From NCBI GenBank assembly GCA_963727245.1, contig CAVSFO010000011.1:1-64000 (forward strand): a stretch of 64,000 bases of DNA, read 5' to 3'. The stretch's first letter is position 1; every line of letters begins with the position of its first letter. Shown here piece by piece: positions 1-8,964 of this stretch. The translations under genes and the position numbers were made by a program. Below the pieces are notes generated by a model. The model saw only the letters and a list, made by a program, of their open reading frames with translations. It ran no database searches and was not told where the DNA came from. This DNA comes from JBKQVT01 sp963727245. Its GTDB lineage: Bacteria; Planctomycetota; Planctomycetia; Pirellulales; Thermoguttaceae.

Positions 1-831
1 AATGATGCGAAAGTCGCTCTGCACCGGCCGCTGTGCGCCCACCGGCAGCACCTCGCCGTGCTCCAACGTCCGCAGCAGCTTCACTTGCAAGCCCAGCGGA
101 ATGTCGGCCACCTCGTCGAGAAAGATCGTGCCGCCGTCGGCCTGTTCCAGCAGTCCCTTGCGGGACTGCTCGGCGCCGGTGAATGCACCGCGGGCGTGGC
201 CGAACAACTCGCTCTCGGCCAGCGACGGACTGAGCGAGGCCACGTTCACGGCCACGAAAGGGCCGTCGGAGCGGCGGCTGTAGCGATGGATCGCCCGGGC
301 GATCAGCTCCTTGCCCGTGCCGCTGTCGCCGTGGAGGTGGACGCAGGCGTCGGAGGGCGCCACCAGGGCGAGGCGTTTGAAGACCTCCTGCATGGCCGCC
401 GAGGTGCCCACGATCTGGCCGCCGGCCGCGGGGCCGGGCGAGGGCTGCGCGGCGGCGGAGGGCCGGGCGGCGGCGGCCCGCAGCGCCCGCTCGATGGCAC
501 GCTGCACCACCTTGAGGTCGAACGGCTTGGTGAGGTAATCGAAGGCGCCGTTGCGGACGGCGGCCACGGCGGTGGAAAGCTCCCCGTAGGCCGTCACGAC
601 GATGATCGGCGTCCGGCCCGACAGCTCGTGGAAGCGCTGCATGGCCGACAGGCCGTCCATGCCCGGCAAGCGGACGTCCAGCACGATCACGTCGGGGCGC
701 TGCGCGCGGGCCAGTTCGAAGCCCTCTTCCGCCGAGGCGGCCGTGGCCGCCGTGTGCCCCATCTCGGCCGCCAATTGGCCGAGTCCCCAGCAGATGCTCT
801 GTTCGTCGTCAACTACCAGCAGGTGAGCCAT
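1..831 (-). CDS. Sigma-54-dependent NtrC-family response regulator (partial, 3' end off window)
   Basis: Transcription activator of the receiver plus AAA+ type that works with sigma-54 RNA polymerase in the cytoplasm. The visible 277 residues start at ATG 829-831. They show a receiver domain (acidic pair D8-D9, phospho-acceptor D52 in VLDVRLPG, T80, K102), then an AAA+ domain with Walker A GDSGTGKE near residue 168, the sigma-54 contact loop GAFTGA near 215-220 and Walker B TIFLDE near 235-240. The DNA-binding HTH expected at the C terminus lies beyond position 1. The start overlaps the last 23 bases of the upstream histidine kinase, so the two are probably co-transcribed and translationally coupled. 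Target genes cannot be told from the window. Confidence 0.93.
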   Translation of the reverse strand, partial: MAHLLVVDDEQSICWGLGQLAAEMGHTAATAASAEEGFELARAQRPDVIVLDVRLPGMDGLSAMQRFHELSGRTPIIVVTAYGELSTAVAAVRNGAFDYLTKPFDLKVVQRAIERALRAAAARPSAAAQPSPGPAAGGQIVGTSAAMQEVFKRLALVAPSDACVHLHGDSGTGKELIARAIHRYSRRSDGPFVAVNVASLSPSLAESELFGHARGAFTGAEQSRKGLLEQADGGTIFLDEVADIPLGLQVKLLRTLEHGEVLPVGAQRPVQSDFRII

Positions 832-2259
832 GGGCGTCGGTCCCGGAAATGAGGGGAAGTTCCAGAGTAAAACAGGTCATGCCGTCGGCCTGGCTGCCAG
901 GCGATGGCGCCTTGATGGGCTTCGGCGATCTGGCGGGCGACGAAGAGCCCCAGCCCGGTGCCATCGGGCTTCTCGGTGACGAAGGGCTCGAAGAGCTTGG
1001 TCGCGGATCGACTCGGCGGGGCCGGGACCGGAGTCCTTGACGGCCAGGCGTGCGCGGGCGTCCTGCCGCGAGAGCTGCACGATTACCTTGGCCGCCGGGC
1101 CGCCTTGCCGGCCGGCCGCCTCGATGGCGTTGAGAATGAGGTTGACGAGGACCTGCCGCAGGGCTTCGTCGTCGCCGAGGACGGCCAGCGGTTCGGCGGC
1201 GTTTTCGAAGGCCAGCTTGATCTTGGCATGGGAGCACGCGGGACCGACCAGTCCCAGCACGTCGCGCACCAGCGGCTCCAGCTCGACGCGCCGCCGCAGG
1301 CCCGCCGAAGGCCGCCCCAAGGTGAGGAACCGTTGCAAGTACGATTCCATGAGGCGGAGCTGGCGGATGGCCGTTTCCAGCGAGTTGCCGTCGGCCTTCA
1401 AAGGGCACTGCCGCTGGTGCAGCTCGACGGCCATCCAGGCGCCGGTGGCGGCGTTGCGGAGTTGATGGGCCATGCCGGCCCCCAGTTGCCCGAGCGTCCG
1501 CAGCCGTTCGTTCTGGCGCACCGACTGCTCGTACTGGCCGAGCGTTTCCGTCATGCGGTTGATGGAGAGGGCCAGGTCGCGGATCTCGTCGTCGCGGCGC
1601 GAGACGGCCACGGGCTGGAAGTCGCCCTGGGCGATGGCCGCCGTCTGCCGGCCGAGCTCGCGGATCGGACGGACGAAGCGCCGCGCCAGCATGGTCGTAA
1701 TCACCACCACGGCCGCCGCCGCCAAGGCGCCGGTGACGAGGGTCGGGTAAGCCGCCTGCCGTGCGCCGGCCCACCACTGGTCCTCCGGATAGAGCACGAC
1801 CAGCCAGTCCGGCGGCACGGCGGAGCCGTGGTGCGTCACCGGCATCCGCCTGGCCAGGTACGTCCGCTCGGAGAGGCGGACGACCGGCTGGGCCGGGGCC
1901 GGTCCCGATTTGCCGGCTGCGAAAACGGGGCTGCCCCCGCTGCTCCCTTCGACCGGCAGGCGGCCCAGGCGCTGCAGTTCCTCGGCACTGAGCGGGAGGG
2001 TGCTTTCTTTGCGTTGCCCGGCGGCATCCAAGACCACGAACTCGGCACCCGAGAGGCCGCTCATCTGCCCCAACACGTCCTTGGAGAGGGGGAAGGCGGG
2101 GTCGGTCAGCGTGGCGACGATGTGGGACAACTCGTCCTGCTGCCGCCGGCTGGCCCGGGCCACGCCCAGGTAGGCGATGGTCCCGCTGGAGAGCACGATG
2201 GCCAGCAGCACCACGGAGAGCACGGGGAAGAGGAGCTGGACTTGAATGGGGCGTCGCAT
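809..2259 (-). CDS. Membrane sensor histidine kinase, frameshifted near the 3' end
   Basis: Sensor kinase presumed to phosphorylate the regulator encoded just downstream. Starting at ATG 2257-2259 (MRRPIQVQ) it has a transmembrane helix near residues 8-30, an extracytoplasmic region, a second helix (TLVTGALAAAAVVVI), a HAMP linker, an H box in GAGMAHQLRNAATG, an N box NLILNAIEAA and a G1 box KDSGPGP. The rest of the ATP lid (LFEPFVTEKPDGTGLGLFVA) is in another frame after a shift near 997-1001, and the terminal TCFTLELPL is in a third frame after a shift near 895-905. A longer start at 2358 adds an unconvincing leader. The two shifts probably reflect base-calling error, because every kinase box is conserved once they are repaired. 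Confidence 0.88.
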
Positions 2260-2358
2260 CTCGTCATGGTATTCTCCCGGCGGGTGCCCCGTCAACTCCC
2301 GGCCCGGGGGCGGGTCGGGTATAATGAACGATGCCAGTGCGGGAAAACCGCCGGCCAA

Positions 2359-2479
2359 CGCGGGTGGCCCCGATAGCTTGGCTATCGGGGTGCCGCAGGC
2401 ACAAGAGGCGTTGGTAGCCTATTGAAGCTCCTCTTGCGGCTTCGCCGCCCCGATAGCTTGGCTATCGGGGCCACCCGCG
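2359..2479. repeat. Inverted pair of nested palindromes
   Basis: A 19-bp arm at 2359-2377 (begins CGCGGGTGGCCCC) recurs as an exact inverted copy at 2461-2479. Each arm belongs to an inner hairpin, CCCCGATAGC/GCTATCGGGG, at 2368-2390 and 2448-2470. The pair fills the gap between the divergent histidine kinase and rlmN. It is followed by a CCTGG/CCCTGG-rich stretch up to the rlmN start. Confidence 0.85.
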
Positions 2480-2552
2480 GGCGCCATGCACAGCATGGTC
2501 GGCGAGCCCCGCCTGCCCCTGGTCCCTGGCCCCTGGTCCCCAATCCCTCTCG

Positions 2553-3584
2553 ATGCTGCACCTACTGGAACAACACGGCGAACAACTGCAAGCGTGGTTT
2601 ACCGGGCGGGCGATGGACGCCTATCGCTGCGGGCAGGTGCGGCGCTGGCTGTTTCAGCGGCGCGCCGCCGCCTTCCAGCAGATGACCGACTTGCCCAAGA
2701 CGGTCCGCGACCAGTTGGCCGCCGAGTTTCAGATCTGGACCACGCGGATTGCCGCCCGCCGCCAGGCCGAGGACGGCACCGAGAAGCTGCTGCTGGAACT
2801 GGCCGATGGCGAGAGGATCGAGTGCGTGTTGCTCCGCGACGACCGGGAGCATTGTGCCGTCTGCATCAGCACCCAGGTCGGTTGCGCGATGCACTGCGCC
2901 TTCTGCGCCAGCGGGCTGAGCGGCGTGGTCCGCAATCTGACCACCGGCGAAATCGTCGAACAGATGTTGCAACTCCAGCGGCTGACGGCGCGCGGACGAG
3001 CGGCTGAGTCACGTCGTGGTGATGGGCATGGGCGAGCCGCTGGCGAACCTCGATCGCCTGTTGCCCGCGCTGGCCGAGGCGACGGCGGCCGACGGCCTGG
3101 GAATCAGCGCCCGGCGGATCACCATCTCGACGGTGGGGCTGCCCGAGGGGATTCGCCGCCTGGCCGAGGAGAACGTCCAATATCATCTGGCCGTTTCGCT
3201 GCACGCGGCCGACGACGATTTGCGGAACCGGCTGGTGCCGGCCAATCGCCGCGCGGGCATCGCGGCGGTGATGGCGGCTGCGGACGAGTATTTCCAGAAG
3301 ACGGGGCGGCGGGTGACGTTCGAGTACGTGCTGCTGGGCGGGGTGAACGACCGCCCGGAACACGCCCGGCAGTTGATTGCCTTGCTGCGGGGCCGGCCGT
3401 CGCTGGTGAACGTGATTCCCTACAATGCGGTGGCGGGATTGCCGTTTCGGCGCCGGGGGCGGCGGTGACGGCGCGGTTCGCCGCCGCGCTGGCCGAGGGG
3501 GGGCTTAGCGTTGCGGTCCGCCGCCGCAAGGGAGCGGGGATCGAGGCGGCCTGCGGCCAGTTGCGGCGCGACGCGCCGGGTTAG
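2553..3584 (+). CDS. rlmN: Dual-specificity 23S rRNA/tRNA adenine-C2 methyltransferase RlmN, two frameshifts
   Basis: Radical-SAM methyltransferase that methylates C2 of A2503 in 23S rRNA and A37 in some tRNAs. The N-terminal region (AYRCGQVRRWLFQRR, FQQMTDLPK) and the CxxxCxxC cluster motif GCAMHCAFCAS are followed by TTGEIVEQML. A shift near 2985-2997 moves to another frame for HVVVMGMGEPLANLD, ISTVGLP, LAVSLHAADD and FEYVLLGGVND. A second shift near 3455 returns to the first frame for the last ~45 codons. Repaired length is about 343 residues, normal for RlmN. It is called RlmN rather than Cfr on overall motif pattern and housekeeping context. Confidence 0.9.
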   Translation: MLHLLEQHGEQLQAWFTGRAMDAYRCGQVRRWLFQRRAAAFQQMTDLPKTVRDQLAAEFQIWTTRIAARRQAEDGTEKLLLELADGERIECVLLRDDREHCAVCISTQVGCAMHCAFCASGLSGVVRNLTTGEIVEQMLQLQRLTARGRAAESRRGDGHGRAAGEPRSPVARAGRGDGGRRPGNQRPADHHLDGGAARGDSPPGRGERPISSGRFAARGRRRFAEPAGAGQSPRGHRGGDGGCGRVFPEDGAAGDVRVRAAGRGERPPGTRPAVDCLAAGPAVAGERDSLQCGGGIAVSAPGAAVTARFAAALAEGGLSVAVRRRKGAGIEAACGQLRRDAPG

Positions 3585-3591
3585 TCCGAGT

Positions 3592-3713
3592 CTCCCCTCT
3601 CCCTTTGGGAGAGGGGTCGGGGGTGAGGGCTTCGTTGATTGCACGGCAAATTACTCGGCTCCCTTTGCCGCTGGCCGCCCTCACCCTAACCCTCTCCCGG
3701 AGGGAGAGGGGAC
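3592..3713. repeat. Inverted pair of the CCCTCACCCTAACC-type repeat
   Basis: Two facing copies, 3592-3630 and 3678-3713, of a repeat whose consensus reads CCCTCACCCTAACCCTCTCC followed by a GGAGGGAGAGGGG hairpin arm. It sits between convergent rlmN and the inositol-phosphate synthase gene. Related copies lie near 56742, 56827, 58222, 58286 and 62959. Confidence 0.85.
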
Positions 3714-3742
3714 CGTTACGCACAAACTCAGGACGCGCCCGC

Positions 3743-4939
3743 TTAGCCGGCCCATTGCTCGAGCATCTGGAACTGGCGATCGAAGCGATGCTCGTCCACG
3801 CCCAGCGGGCTCTTGAAGAAACTGGCGAGGAAGCGCAACAGCCCGGTCTCGCCCCGCCGCCGCGCCAGCTCGGTAAAGCGGACCAGGTCCAGGACCAGCG
3901 GCGCCGCCAACACCGAATCGCAACCCTGCCAGGTGAACTGCATGGTCATGGGCGTGCCCAGGAAGCCGCTGAAATGGATGTGGTCCCAGGCCGTCTTCCA
4001 TTCCCCCAGGCTTTGGATGTATTCGATGGAGATCAGCGTTTGCGGGCGGTAGCCGAGGATTTCGCCCAGCAGGCGGTCCTTGCTGGCGACTTTCGTCTGC
4101 TTGTTGGCCGGATCGTCCAGCACGCGGCCGTCCAGGTTGCCGAAGATGTTGTGGCCGACCCAGCTCATGACGTGCAGGTGCCGCTGCGCCAGCATCGGCG
4201 CCAGCACGCTCTTCAGCAGCGTCTCGCCGGTCTTGCCGTCGCAGCCGGCATGGCGGCCGCCGCGCAGCCGGGCCAGGTCGCCGATGGCCGCCGGCGCCGC
4301 CCCCAGCGACGGCGTGAAGTTGATGTACGAACAGCCCAACCCGAGGGCCGCGATCGCGTACAGCGAACTGGCCGGCAACGGGCAGGCCGGCCGGGCCAGC
4401 AACGGCTCCAACTCGGCCCAACCGGCCGGCAGCGAACTCGCATCGACCGCCGGCTCCGTCGAGGCCACGTTGACCACCACAACGTGCTCCAGGTTGTTCG
4501 TGCGGGCGAACTCGCTGAGGTCATGCTGCAAGCGGGCCACGGTCTCGGCCGGCGATTCCTTCGCGTCCTTGCCGAGAAAGTCCGCGTCCGCCAGCTTGGC
4601 AATCGTGGGGCCGACGCCGCGGAGGGTGCCGGGCCGGAGCCGCCCCTCGATGCGATCGAGGTCCGCGCGGCACCGCTGGGCAAGGTCCGGCGCGGCCACG
4701 CGCATCTCGGCCAGCAGGCGCGCGGCCTCGCCGGCGAGTGAAACCGTGCGGATTTCGTGCCCGCCGACTACAAAACTGTCCCACGCTGGCAGATCGAGGT
4801 GCTGGAAGCGGGGGAGTTGGCTGACCAGCCCGGTGCTGTCGATCCACTGCTTTTCCAGCGCCAACAGGCCGACGATCGTGGTGGTGGCCACGCCGCCACG
4901 TGCCCCGACGAGCCAGATGCCGATGCGAGCCTTCGTCAT
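3743..4939 (-). CDS. Inositol-3-phosphate synthase family protein
   Basis: Probable NAD-dependent isomerase converting glucose-6-phosphate to inositol-3-phosphate, the entry to inositol and inositol-lipid synthesis. The intact 398-residue frame opens with a Rossmann glycine motif (VGARGGVATTT, residues ~11-21). It contains family signatures VVVVNVASTEP, YINFTPS, GCDGKTGETLLKSVLAP, MSWVGHNIFGNLDG, the lysine-bearing KQTKVASKD and IEYIQSLGEWKTAWDHIHF. Length matches bacterial members. It converges on rlmN and has no obvious operon partner. Substrate assignment rests on family resemblance. Confidence 0.88.
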   Translation of the reverse strand: MTKARIGIWLVGARGGVATTTIVGLLALEKQWIDSTGLVSQLPRFQHLDLPAWDSFVVGGHEIRTVSLAGEAARLLAEMRVAAPDLAQRCRADLDRIEGRLRPGTLRGVGPTIAKLADADFLGKDAKESPAETVARLQHDLSEFARTNNLEHVVVVNVASTEPAVDASSLPAGWAELEPLLARPACPLPASSLYAIAALGLGCSYINFTPSLGAAPAAIGDLARLRGGRHAGCDGKTGETLLKSVLAPMLAQRHLHVMSWVGHNIFGNLDGRVLDDPANKQTKVASKDRLLGEILGYRPQTLISIEYIQSLGEWKTAWDHIHFSGFLGTPMTMQFTWQGCDSVLAAPLVLDLVRFTELARRRGETGLLRFLASFFKSPLGVDEHRFDRQFQMLEQWAG

Positions 4940-5110
4940 GGTGTCACTCTGCCATCTTCATTTTCCACCCTGCCGATTGTACCAGAAGACGCCGCGGTTC
5001 GCCAGCCGCGCAGAAATGGGTTGAGTTTACGACCTTCTGCCGGTGGTGTAGAAAAGTGGCCCGAAAACAGCCCTTGATCGCCCCCGGGCGATGTTTTATC
5101 GTGGCGGTTG

Positions 5111-5293
5111 ATGGCCACGCAGCGCACATCGCCGGGCAGCGCGGAGAAGCTCCAGCAACTGGAGCGGATGCTGGCGGAATTGTTGGCCCAGTTGCTGCGG
5201 CGGGGCTTCTTCGGCAACGGCGCCATCGAGCTCAGCGTCCAGGACGGCACCATCCAGCACATCCGCCGCAAGGTGGAACAAGTCCAACGGTAA
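5111..5293 (+). CDS. Small YezD-like (DUF2292) protein
   Basis: A 60-residue protein beginning MATQRTSPGS. A helical N-terminal half (EKLQQLERMLAELLAQLLRR) leads into GAIELSVQDGTIQHIRRKVE, which resembles the short beta-hairpin core of the YezD/DUF2292 family. Members are often near sulfur-assimilation genes, but no such genes lie next to this one and the function is unknown. A TTG three bases upstream is an alternative start. The ribosome-binding site is weak, so the call is moderate. Confidence 0.55.
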   Translation: MATQRTSPGSAEKLQQLERMLAELLAQLLRRGFFGNGAIELSVQDGTIQHIRRKVEQVQR

Positions 5294-5425
5294 TCCGGCC
5301 GGCACAACCGCTACCGCCCCGCCCGGGCGGCAAAACCCTCAGGACCGGCCGTGGTCCGGCGGCCGGCAACCACTGCTCCCAGGACTCCGCCGCGCCCGCT
5401 GAGCTATCTTTCTTGGGACAGATTG

Positions 5426-5526
5426 GTAGGGTGGGTCGAGCAGCGAGCCCCACCAGCCATCATCCGGCCAAGTCATGGTGGGGCTCGCCGACCATGCTTT
5501 GCATGGTGCCCGTCGACCCACCCTAC
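5426..5526. repeat. Nested palindrome upstream of cpaF
   Basis: A 14-bp arm GTAGGGTGGGTCGA at 5426-5439 is matched by its exact complement at 5513-5526. An inner arm GAGCCCCACCA pairs with TGGTGGGGCTC. The element occupies most of the gap before the Tad operon and could fold into a long hairpin in RNA. Confidence 0.85.
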
Positions 5527-5576
5527 TTCAGACAGAATGCCGGATTGGCTGAGCAGCCGCGGAGATATTGCAAGCG

Positions 5577-6896
5577 ATGGCGAAACTGAACATTTCCTCA
5601 CGTCCGACGGATTCGAAAGAGAGCACGCTGGAGGAGCTGAAGCAGCGGATCCACAGCAAGCTGGTCGACAAGCTCGATCTGACCAAGGTCGGCGAGCTGG
5701 AAGGCGACGTGCTGCGGCGCGAGATCCGCCTGGTGGTCGAGCACCTCTGCGACAACGAGGACACGCTGCTGAACCGCAATGAGCGCGAGCAGCTCATCAG
5801 CGAGGTGCTCGACGAGACGTTCGGCCTGGGGCCGCTGGAGTTCCTGCTGAAAGACCAGACAGTCAGCGACATTCTCATCAACGGTCCCAAGAACGTCTAC
5901 GTGGAGCGCCGCGGGCGGGTGGAGAAGACCAGCGTGGCCTTCCGCGACAACGATCACCTGATGCAGATCATCGACCGCATTATTTCCCGGGTAGGCCGGC
6001 GGGTGGACGAGACCTGTCCGATGGTCGATGCCCGCATGTTGGACGGCTCGCGTTTCAACGCCATCATTCCGCCGCTGGCGTTGGACGGGGCCTGCGTGTC
6101 GATTCGGCGCTTCGGCACCAATCCCTTGAAGCTGGAGGACCTGCTGAACTTGAAGTCGTTCACGCCCGAGATGGTCATGCTCCTGGAGGGGGCCATCAAG
6201 GCGCGGTTGAACATCCTTATTTCCGGGGGCACGGGCTCGGGCAAGACGACGCTGCTGAACACGCTCTCCAGTTTCATTCCCAACACGGACCGCATCGTGA
6301 CCATCGAAGACGCGGCCGAATTGCAGCTCCAGCAGGACCACGTGGTGCGGTTGGAGACGCGGCCGCCCAACATCGAGGGCAAGGGCGCCGTCAACGCCAC
6401 CGACCTGGTGCGGAACGCCTTGCGGATGCGTCCCGAGCGGATCATCATCGGCGAGTGCCGCGGCCCGGAGGCCCTGGACATGCTGCAAGCCATGAACACC
6501 GGCCACGAGGGATCGCTGACCACGATCCACGCCAACACGCCGCGCGACGCCATCTCGCGGCTGGAAACCATGATTATGATGGCGGGCTTCGAATTGCCGC
6601 TGAAGGCCATGCGGACGCAGATCGCCAGCGCCGTGAACCTCATCGTGCAGGCCACCCGCTTGCAGGGCGGGTCCCGCAAGATCACCTGCATCAGCGAGGT
6701 GGTGGGCATGGAGCAGGACGTCGTGGTGATGCAGGACATCTACCGTTACGAGAAGGAAGGGGTCGACGAAACCGGCCGCACCTTCGGCAAGTTCGTGGCC
6801 ACCGGCGTGCGGCCCTCGTTCATGCCGCGGCTGGAGACGGCGGGCGTGCGGCTGCCTTCCAGCGCTTTCCGCCAGCGGGTGATGATGGAGGATTAA
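5577..6896 (+). CDS. cpaF: Tad/Flp pilus assembly ATPase CpaF (TadA)
   Basis: Secretion-type hexameric ATPase that powers Tad (Flp) pilus assembly from the cytoplasmic face of the inner membrane. The 439-residue protein from ATG 5577 (GGAG 12 bases upstream) has a helical N-terminal region, the conserved GPLEFLLKD and VERRGRVE segments, Walker A ISGGTGSGKTTLLN, an Asp box TIEDAAELQL, Walker B-like RIIIGECRG and the His box GSLTTIHAN. It is the first gene of a tight cpaF-tadB-tadC operon. The frame is intact. Confidence 0.96.
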   Translation: MAKLNISSRPTDSKESTLEELKQRIHSKLVDKLDLTKVGELEGDVLRREIRLVVEHLCDNEDTLLNRNEREQLISEVLDETFGLGPLEFLLKDQTVSDILINGPKNVYVERRGRVEKTSVAFRDNDHLMQIIDRIISRVGRRVDETCPMVDARMLDGSRFNAIIPPLALDGACVSIRRFGTNPLKLEDLLNLKSFTPEMVMLLEGAIKARLNILISGGTGSGKTTLLNTLSSFIPNTDRIVTIEDAAELQLQQDHVVRLETRPPNIEGKGAVNATDLVRNALRMRPERIIIGECRGPEALDMLQAMNTGHEGSLTTIHANTPRDAISRLETMIMMAGFELPLKAMRTQIASAVNLIVQATRLQGGSRKITCISEVVGMEQDVVVMQDIYRYEKEGVDETGRTFGKFVATGVRPSFMPRLETAGVRLPSSAFRQRVMMED

Positions 6897-6909
6897 GTGA
6901 GCGCGCTTC

Positions 6910-7875
6910 TTGATTGCCGCTGCCGTGTTCGTGGGCGTGACCGCCTTGGTCGCGGCGCTGGCGATGCTGCTGAACCAGAAGCCCGGCACCCGCCTGGAAG
7001 ACCGCCTCGACCTGCTCACCGGCGCCAACACGCCGGCGGCCGCCAAGGACGGCCTCTTGAAGCAGGCCAGCGTGCTGGCGCGGCCCCTGGACCAGGGACC
7101 GGGCATATTGGACGCGCTGGTGGAACGCTTCAGCAGTTTCAATCTCCAGCGGATGTTCGCGCAGGCCGATACGTCGCTGACGACCGCGCAGCTGGCGGTG
7201 ATTTCGGCGGTCCTGGCCGCGGCCGGCGTGACGCTGTCGATTTTCCTGAAAAGCCCGGCGGCGATGGTGCCCCTGGCCGGCATTGCCATGGGGATGCTGC
7301 CGGCGGGCTGGTTGCTGTATCGCCGCCGCCAGCGGCTGAAGCTCTTCGCCGCCCAGTTGCCCGACGCCTTGGAGATGTTGGCCCGCGGCCTCCGCGCCGG
7401 GCAGAGCCTGGCCTTCGGCTTCAACATGGTCGGCAGCGAAATGGGGGCGCCCATCGGCAAGGAATTCAATCGCATTTTCGAGGAACAGAACCTGGGAATC
7501 CCCATGGAAGAGAGCCTGAACAGCCTCAGCCAGCGGATCCCCAACCTCGACCTGAAATTCTTCATCACCGCCGTGCTCCTGCAACGGCAAACCGGCGGCG
7601 ACCTGGCGGAAATCCTCGACAACATCGGCAGCCTCATCCGCGATCGCTTCCGCATCTGGGGGCAAGTCCAGGCCCTGACCGGCGAAGGACGCCTCTCCGG
7701 CGTCGTCCTGCTGGCCTTGCCCCTGGTGCTGTTCGTCACCGTCTACCAACTCAATCCCAAGTATGTCGAGACGCTGTTCACCGATCCGCTGGGCAAGAAA
7801 ATGCTCGCCTTCGCCGTCATCATGCAGATCGTCGGCGCCCTGGTCATCCGCAAAATCGTCAACATCAAGGTATAA
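6910..7875 (+). CDS. tadB: Tad pilus platform protein TadB
   Basis: Inner-membrane platform protein of the Tad pilus, with a T2SS GspF domain. It has an N-terminal helix, a helix pair around residues 95-140, the cytoplasmic GspF core (PDALEMLARGLRAGQSL, FFITAVLLQRQTGGDLAEIL) and two C-terminal helices. The only in-frame start is TTG 6910. A GTG at 6897 directly after cpaF is in another frame, so either TTG is used or an indel hides the true start. It is followed after six bases by tadC. Confidence 0.93.
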   Translation: MIAAAVFVGVTALVAALAMLLNQKPGTRLEDRLDLLTGANTPAAAKDGLLKQASVLARPLDQGPGILDALVERFSSFNLQRMFAQADTSLTTAQLAVISAVLAAAGVTLSIFLKSPAAMVPLAGIAMGMLPAGWLLYRRRQRLKLFAAQLPDALEMLARGLRAGQSLAFGFNMVGSEMGAPIGKEFNRIFEEQNLGIPMEESLNSLSQRIPNLDLKFFITAVLLQRQTGGDLAEILDNIGSLIRDRFRIWGQVQALTGEGRLSGVVLLALPLVLFVTVYQLNPKYVETLFTDPLGKKMLAFAVIMQIVGALVIRKIVNIKV

Positions 7876-7881
7876 GACGCC

Positions 7882-8856
7882 GTGATTCTCGCCAGCAACC
7901 CCTTCAGTTTCGAGCAACTCCTGCCGCTGGCGCTGTTCGGCGTTTTTGCCGCCCTGGCGTGGTGGGTGCTGGGGCTGATGGCCGACAAGAAGCCGCGGGC
8001 GGTCGAGCGGCTGGCGGAGTTGAAGAATCCCCGCCTCCGCCGCTCCCCGCAGCCGGACGCCATCCTGAAGCGCTCCGACCCGATGACCAAGGTGCTGGAA
8101 AGGGCGACCCCGGCGCTGGCCGCGCCGCTGCTGCCCAGGAGCGAGGCCGAGCTGAGCAAACTGAAAACGAGGCTGGCCAACGCGAATTTCCGCAGCGAGG
8201 GGGCCCGCGCCGTCTTCCTGGGCCTGAAGCTGGTGGGGCTGATCGCCGCCTTGTTGATCGGCGGCGGCACGGTCGTGAGCATCAAGGGCGTCACCTCCAA
8301 CGCGCTGTTGACGATCGGCGTGCTGGCCCTGATCTTCTTCTACCTGCCCGATCTGATCGTGGGCTTTCTGGCCAGGAGCCGGCAGCAAGCCATTTTTCTC
8401 GCCCTGCCCGACGCCCTGGACCTGATGGTGGTGTGCGTCGAGGCCGGCCTGGGACTGGACCATGCCATGCGCAAGGTCAGCGACGAGATGAAACGGACGC
8501 ACCGGATACTGTCGGAGGAACTTGCCCTGACCAATTTTCACCTGCAAATGGGGCGTCCGCGGTCGGAGGCCCTGCACGAGTTGGGGGTGCGGACCGGGGT
8601 TTCCGACTTCCGCGCCTTGTCCGCCGTCCTCATCCAGGCCGACAAGTTCGGTTCCAGCATCGCCCAGGCCCTGCGGGTGCAAAGTGAGTCCTTGCGGACC
8701 CGCCGGCGGCAACTGGCGGAAGAGAAGGCCGCCAAGACGGCCGTCAAACTCATTTTCCCCCTGGTGCTCTTCATCTTCCCCGGCATCTTCGTCGTCCTGG
8801 TCGGTCCTGCCGCCATTTCCATGGTGCGGGACATGTTTCCCAAGATGGCAAAATAA
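7882..8856 (+). CDS. tadC: Tad pilus platform protein TadC
   Basis: Second GspF-domain platform protein of the Tad machine, thought to pair with TadB. The 324-residue protein starts at GTG 7882, six bases after tadB. It has an N-terminal membrane helix, two central helices (LVGLIAALLIGGG, LLTIGVLALIFFYLP), the GspF core LPDALDLMVVCVEAGLGLDHAM and QADKFGSSIAQALR, and a C-terminal helix pair. The frame is intact. Confidence 0.94.
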   Translation: MILASNPFSFEQLLPLALFGVFAALAWWVLGLMADKKPRAVERLAELKNPRLRRSPQPDAILKRSDPMTKVLERATPALAAPLLPRSEAELSKLKTRLANANFRSEGARAVFLGLKLVGLIAALLIGGGTVVSIKGVTSNALLTIGVLALIFFYLPDLIVGFLARSRQQAIFLALPDALDLMVVCVEAGLGLDHAMRKVSDEMKRTHRILSEELALTNFHLQMGRPRSEALHELGVRTGVSDFRALSAVLIQADKFGSSIAQALRVQSESLRTRRRQLAEEKAAKTAVKLIFPLVLFIFPGIFVVLVGPAAISMVRDMFPKMAK

Positions 8857-8964
8857 TCCGATTGGCGAAACCAGGACGTTCCGGCAAGACTCGCCGCGAC
8901 CTTGGCAGCCGGGACGGCCGATATGGATCTAGGGAAAGTTCCCGTCGCAAGGAGGGCGCAAGGC

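Noticed and set aside
2553..3584. Cfr-type antibiotic-resistance methyltransferase instead of RlmN
   Set aside because: Overall motif order and housekeeping context fit RlmN. Nothing specific to Cfr was seen.
2..4741. Long plus-strand frames opposite the two-component genes and the inositol-phosphate synthase (e.g. 958-2376, 3605-4741)
   Set aside because: They are antisense shadows of conserved genes in GC-rich DNA, with no domains and no ribosome-binding sites.
5598..8712. Very long minus-strand frames opposite cpaF, tadB and tadC
   Set aside because: Their composition (His/Gln/Arg-rich) is typical of reverse-strand readings, and the plus-strand Tad genes are unambiguous.
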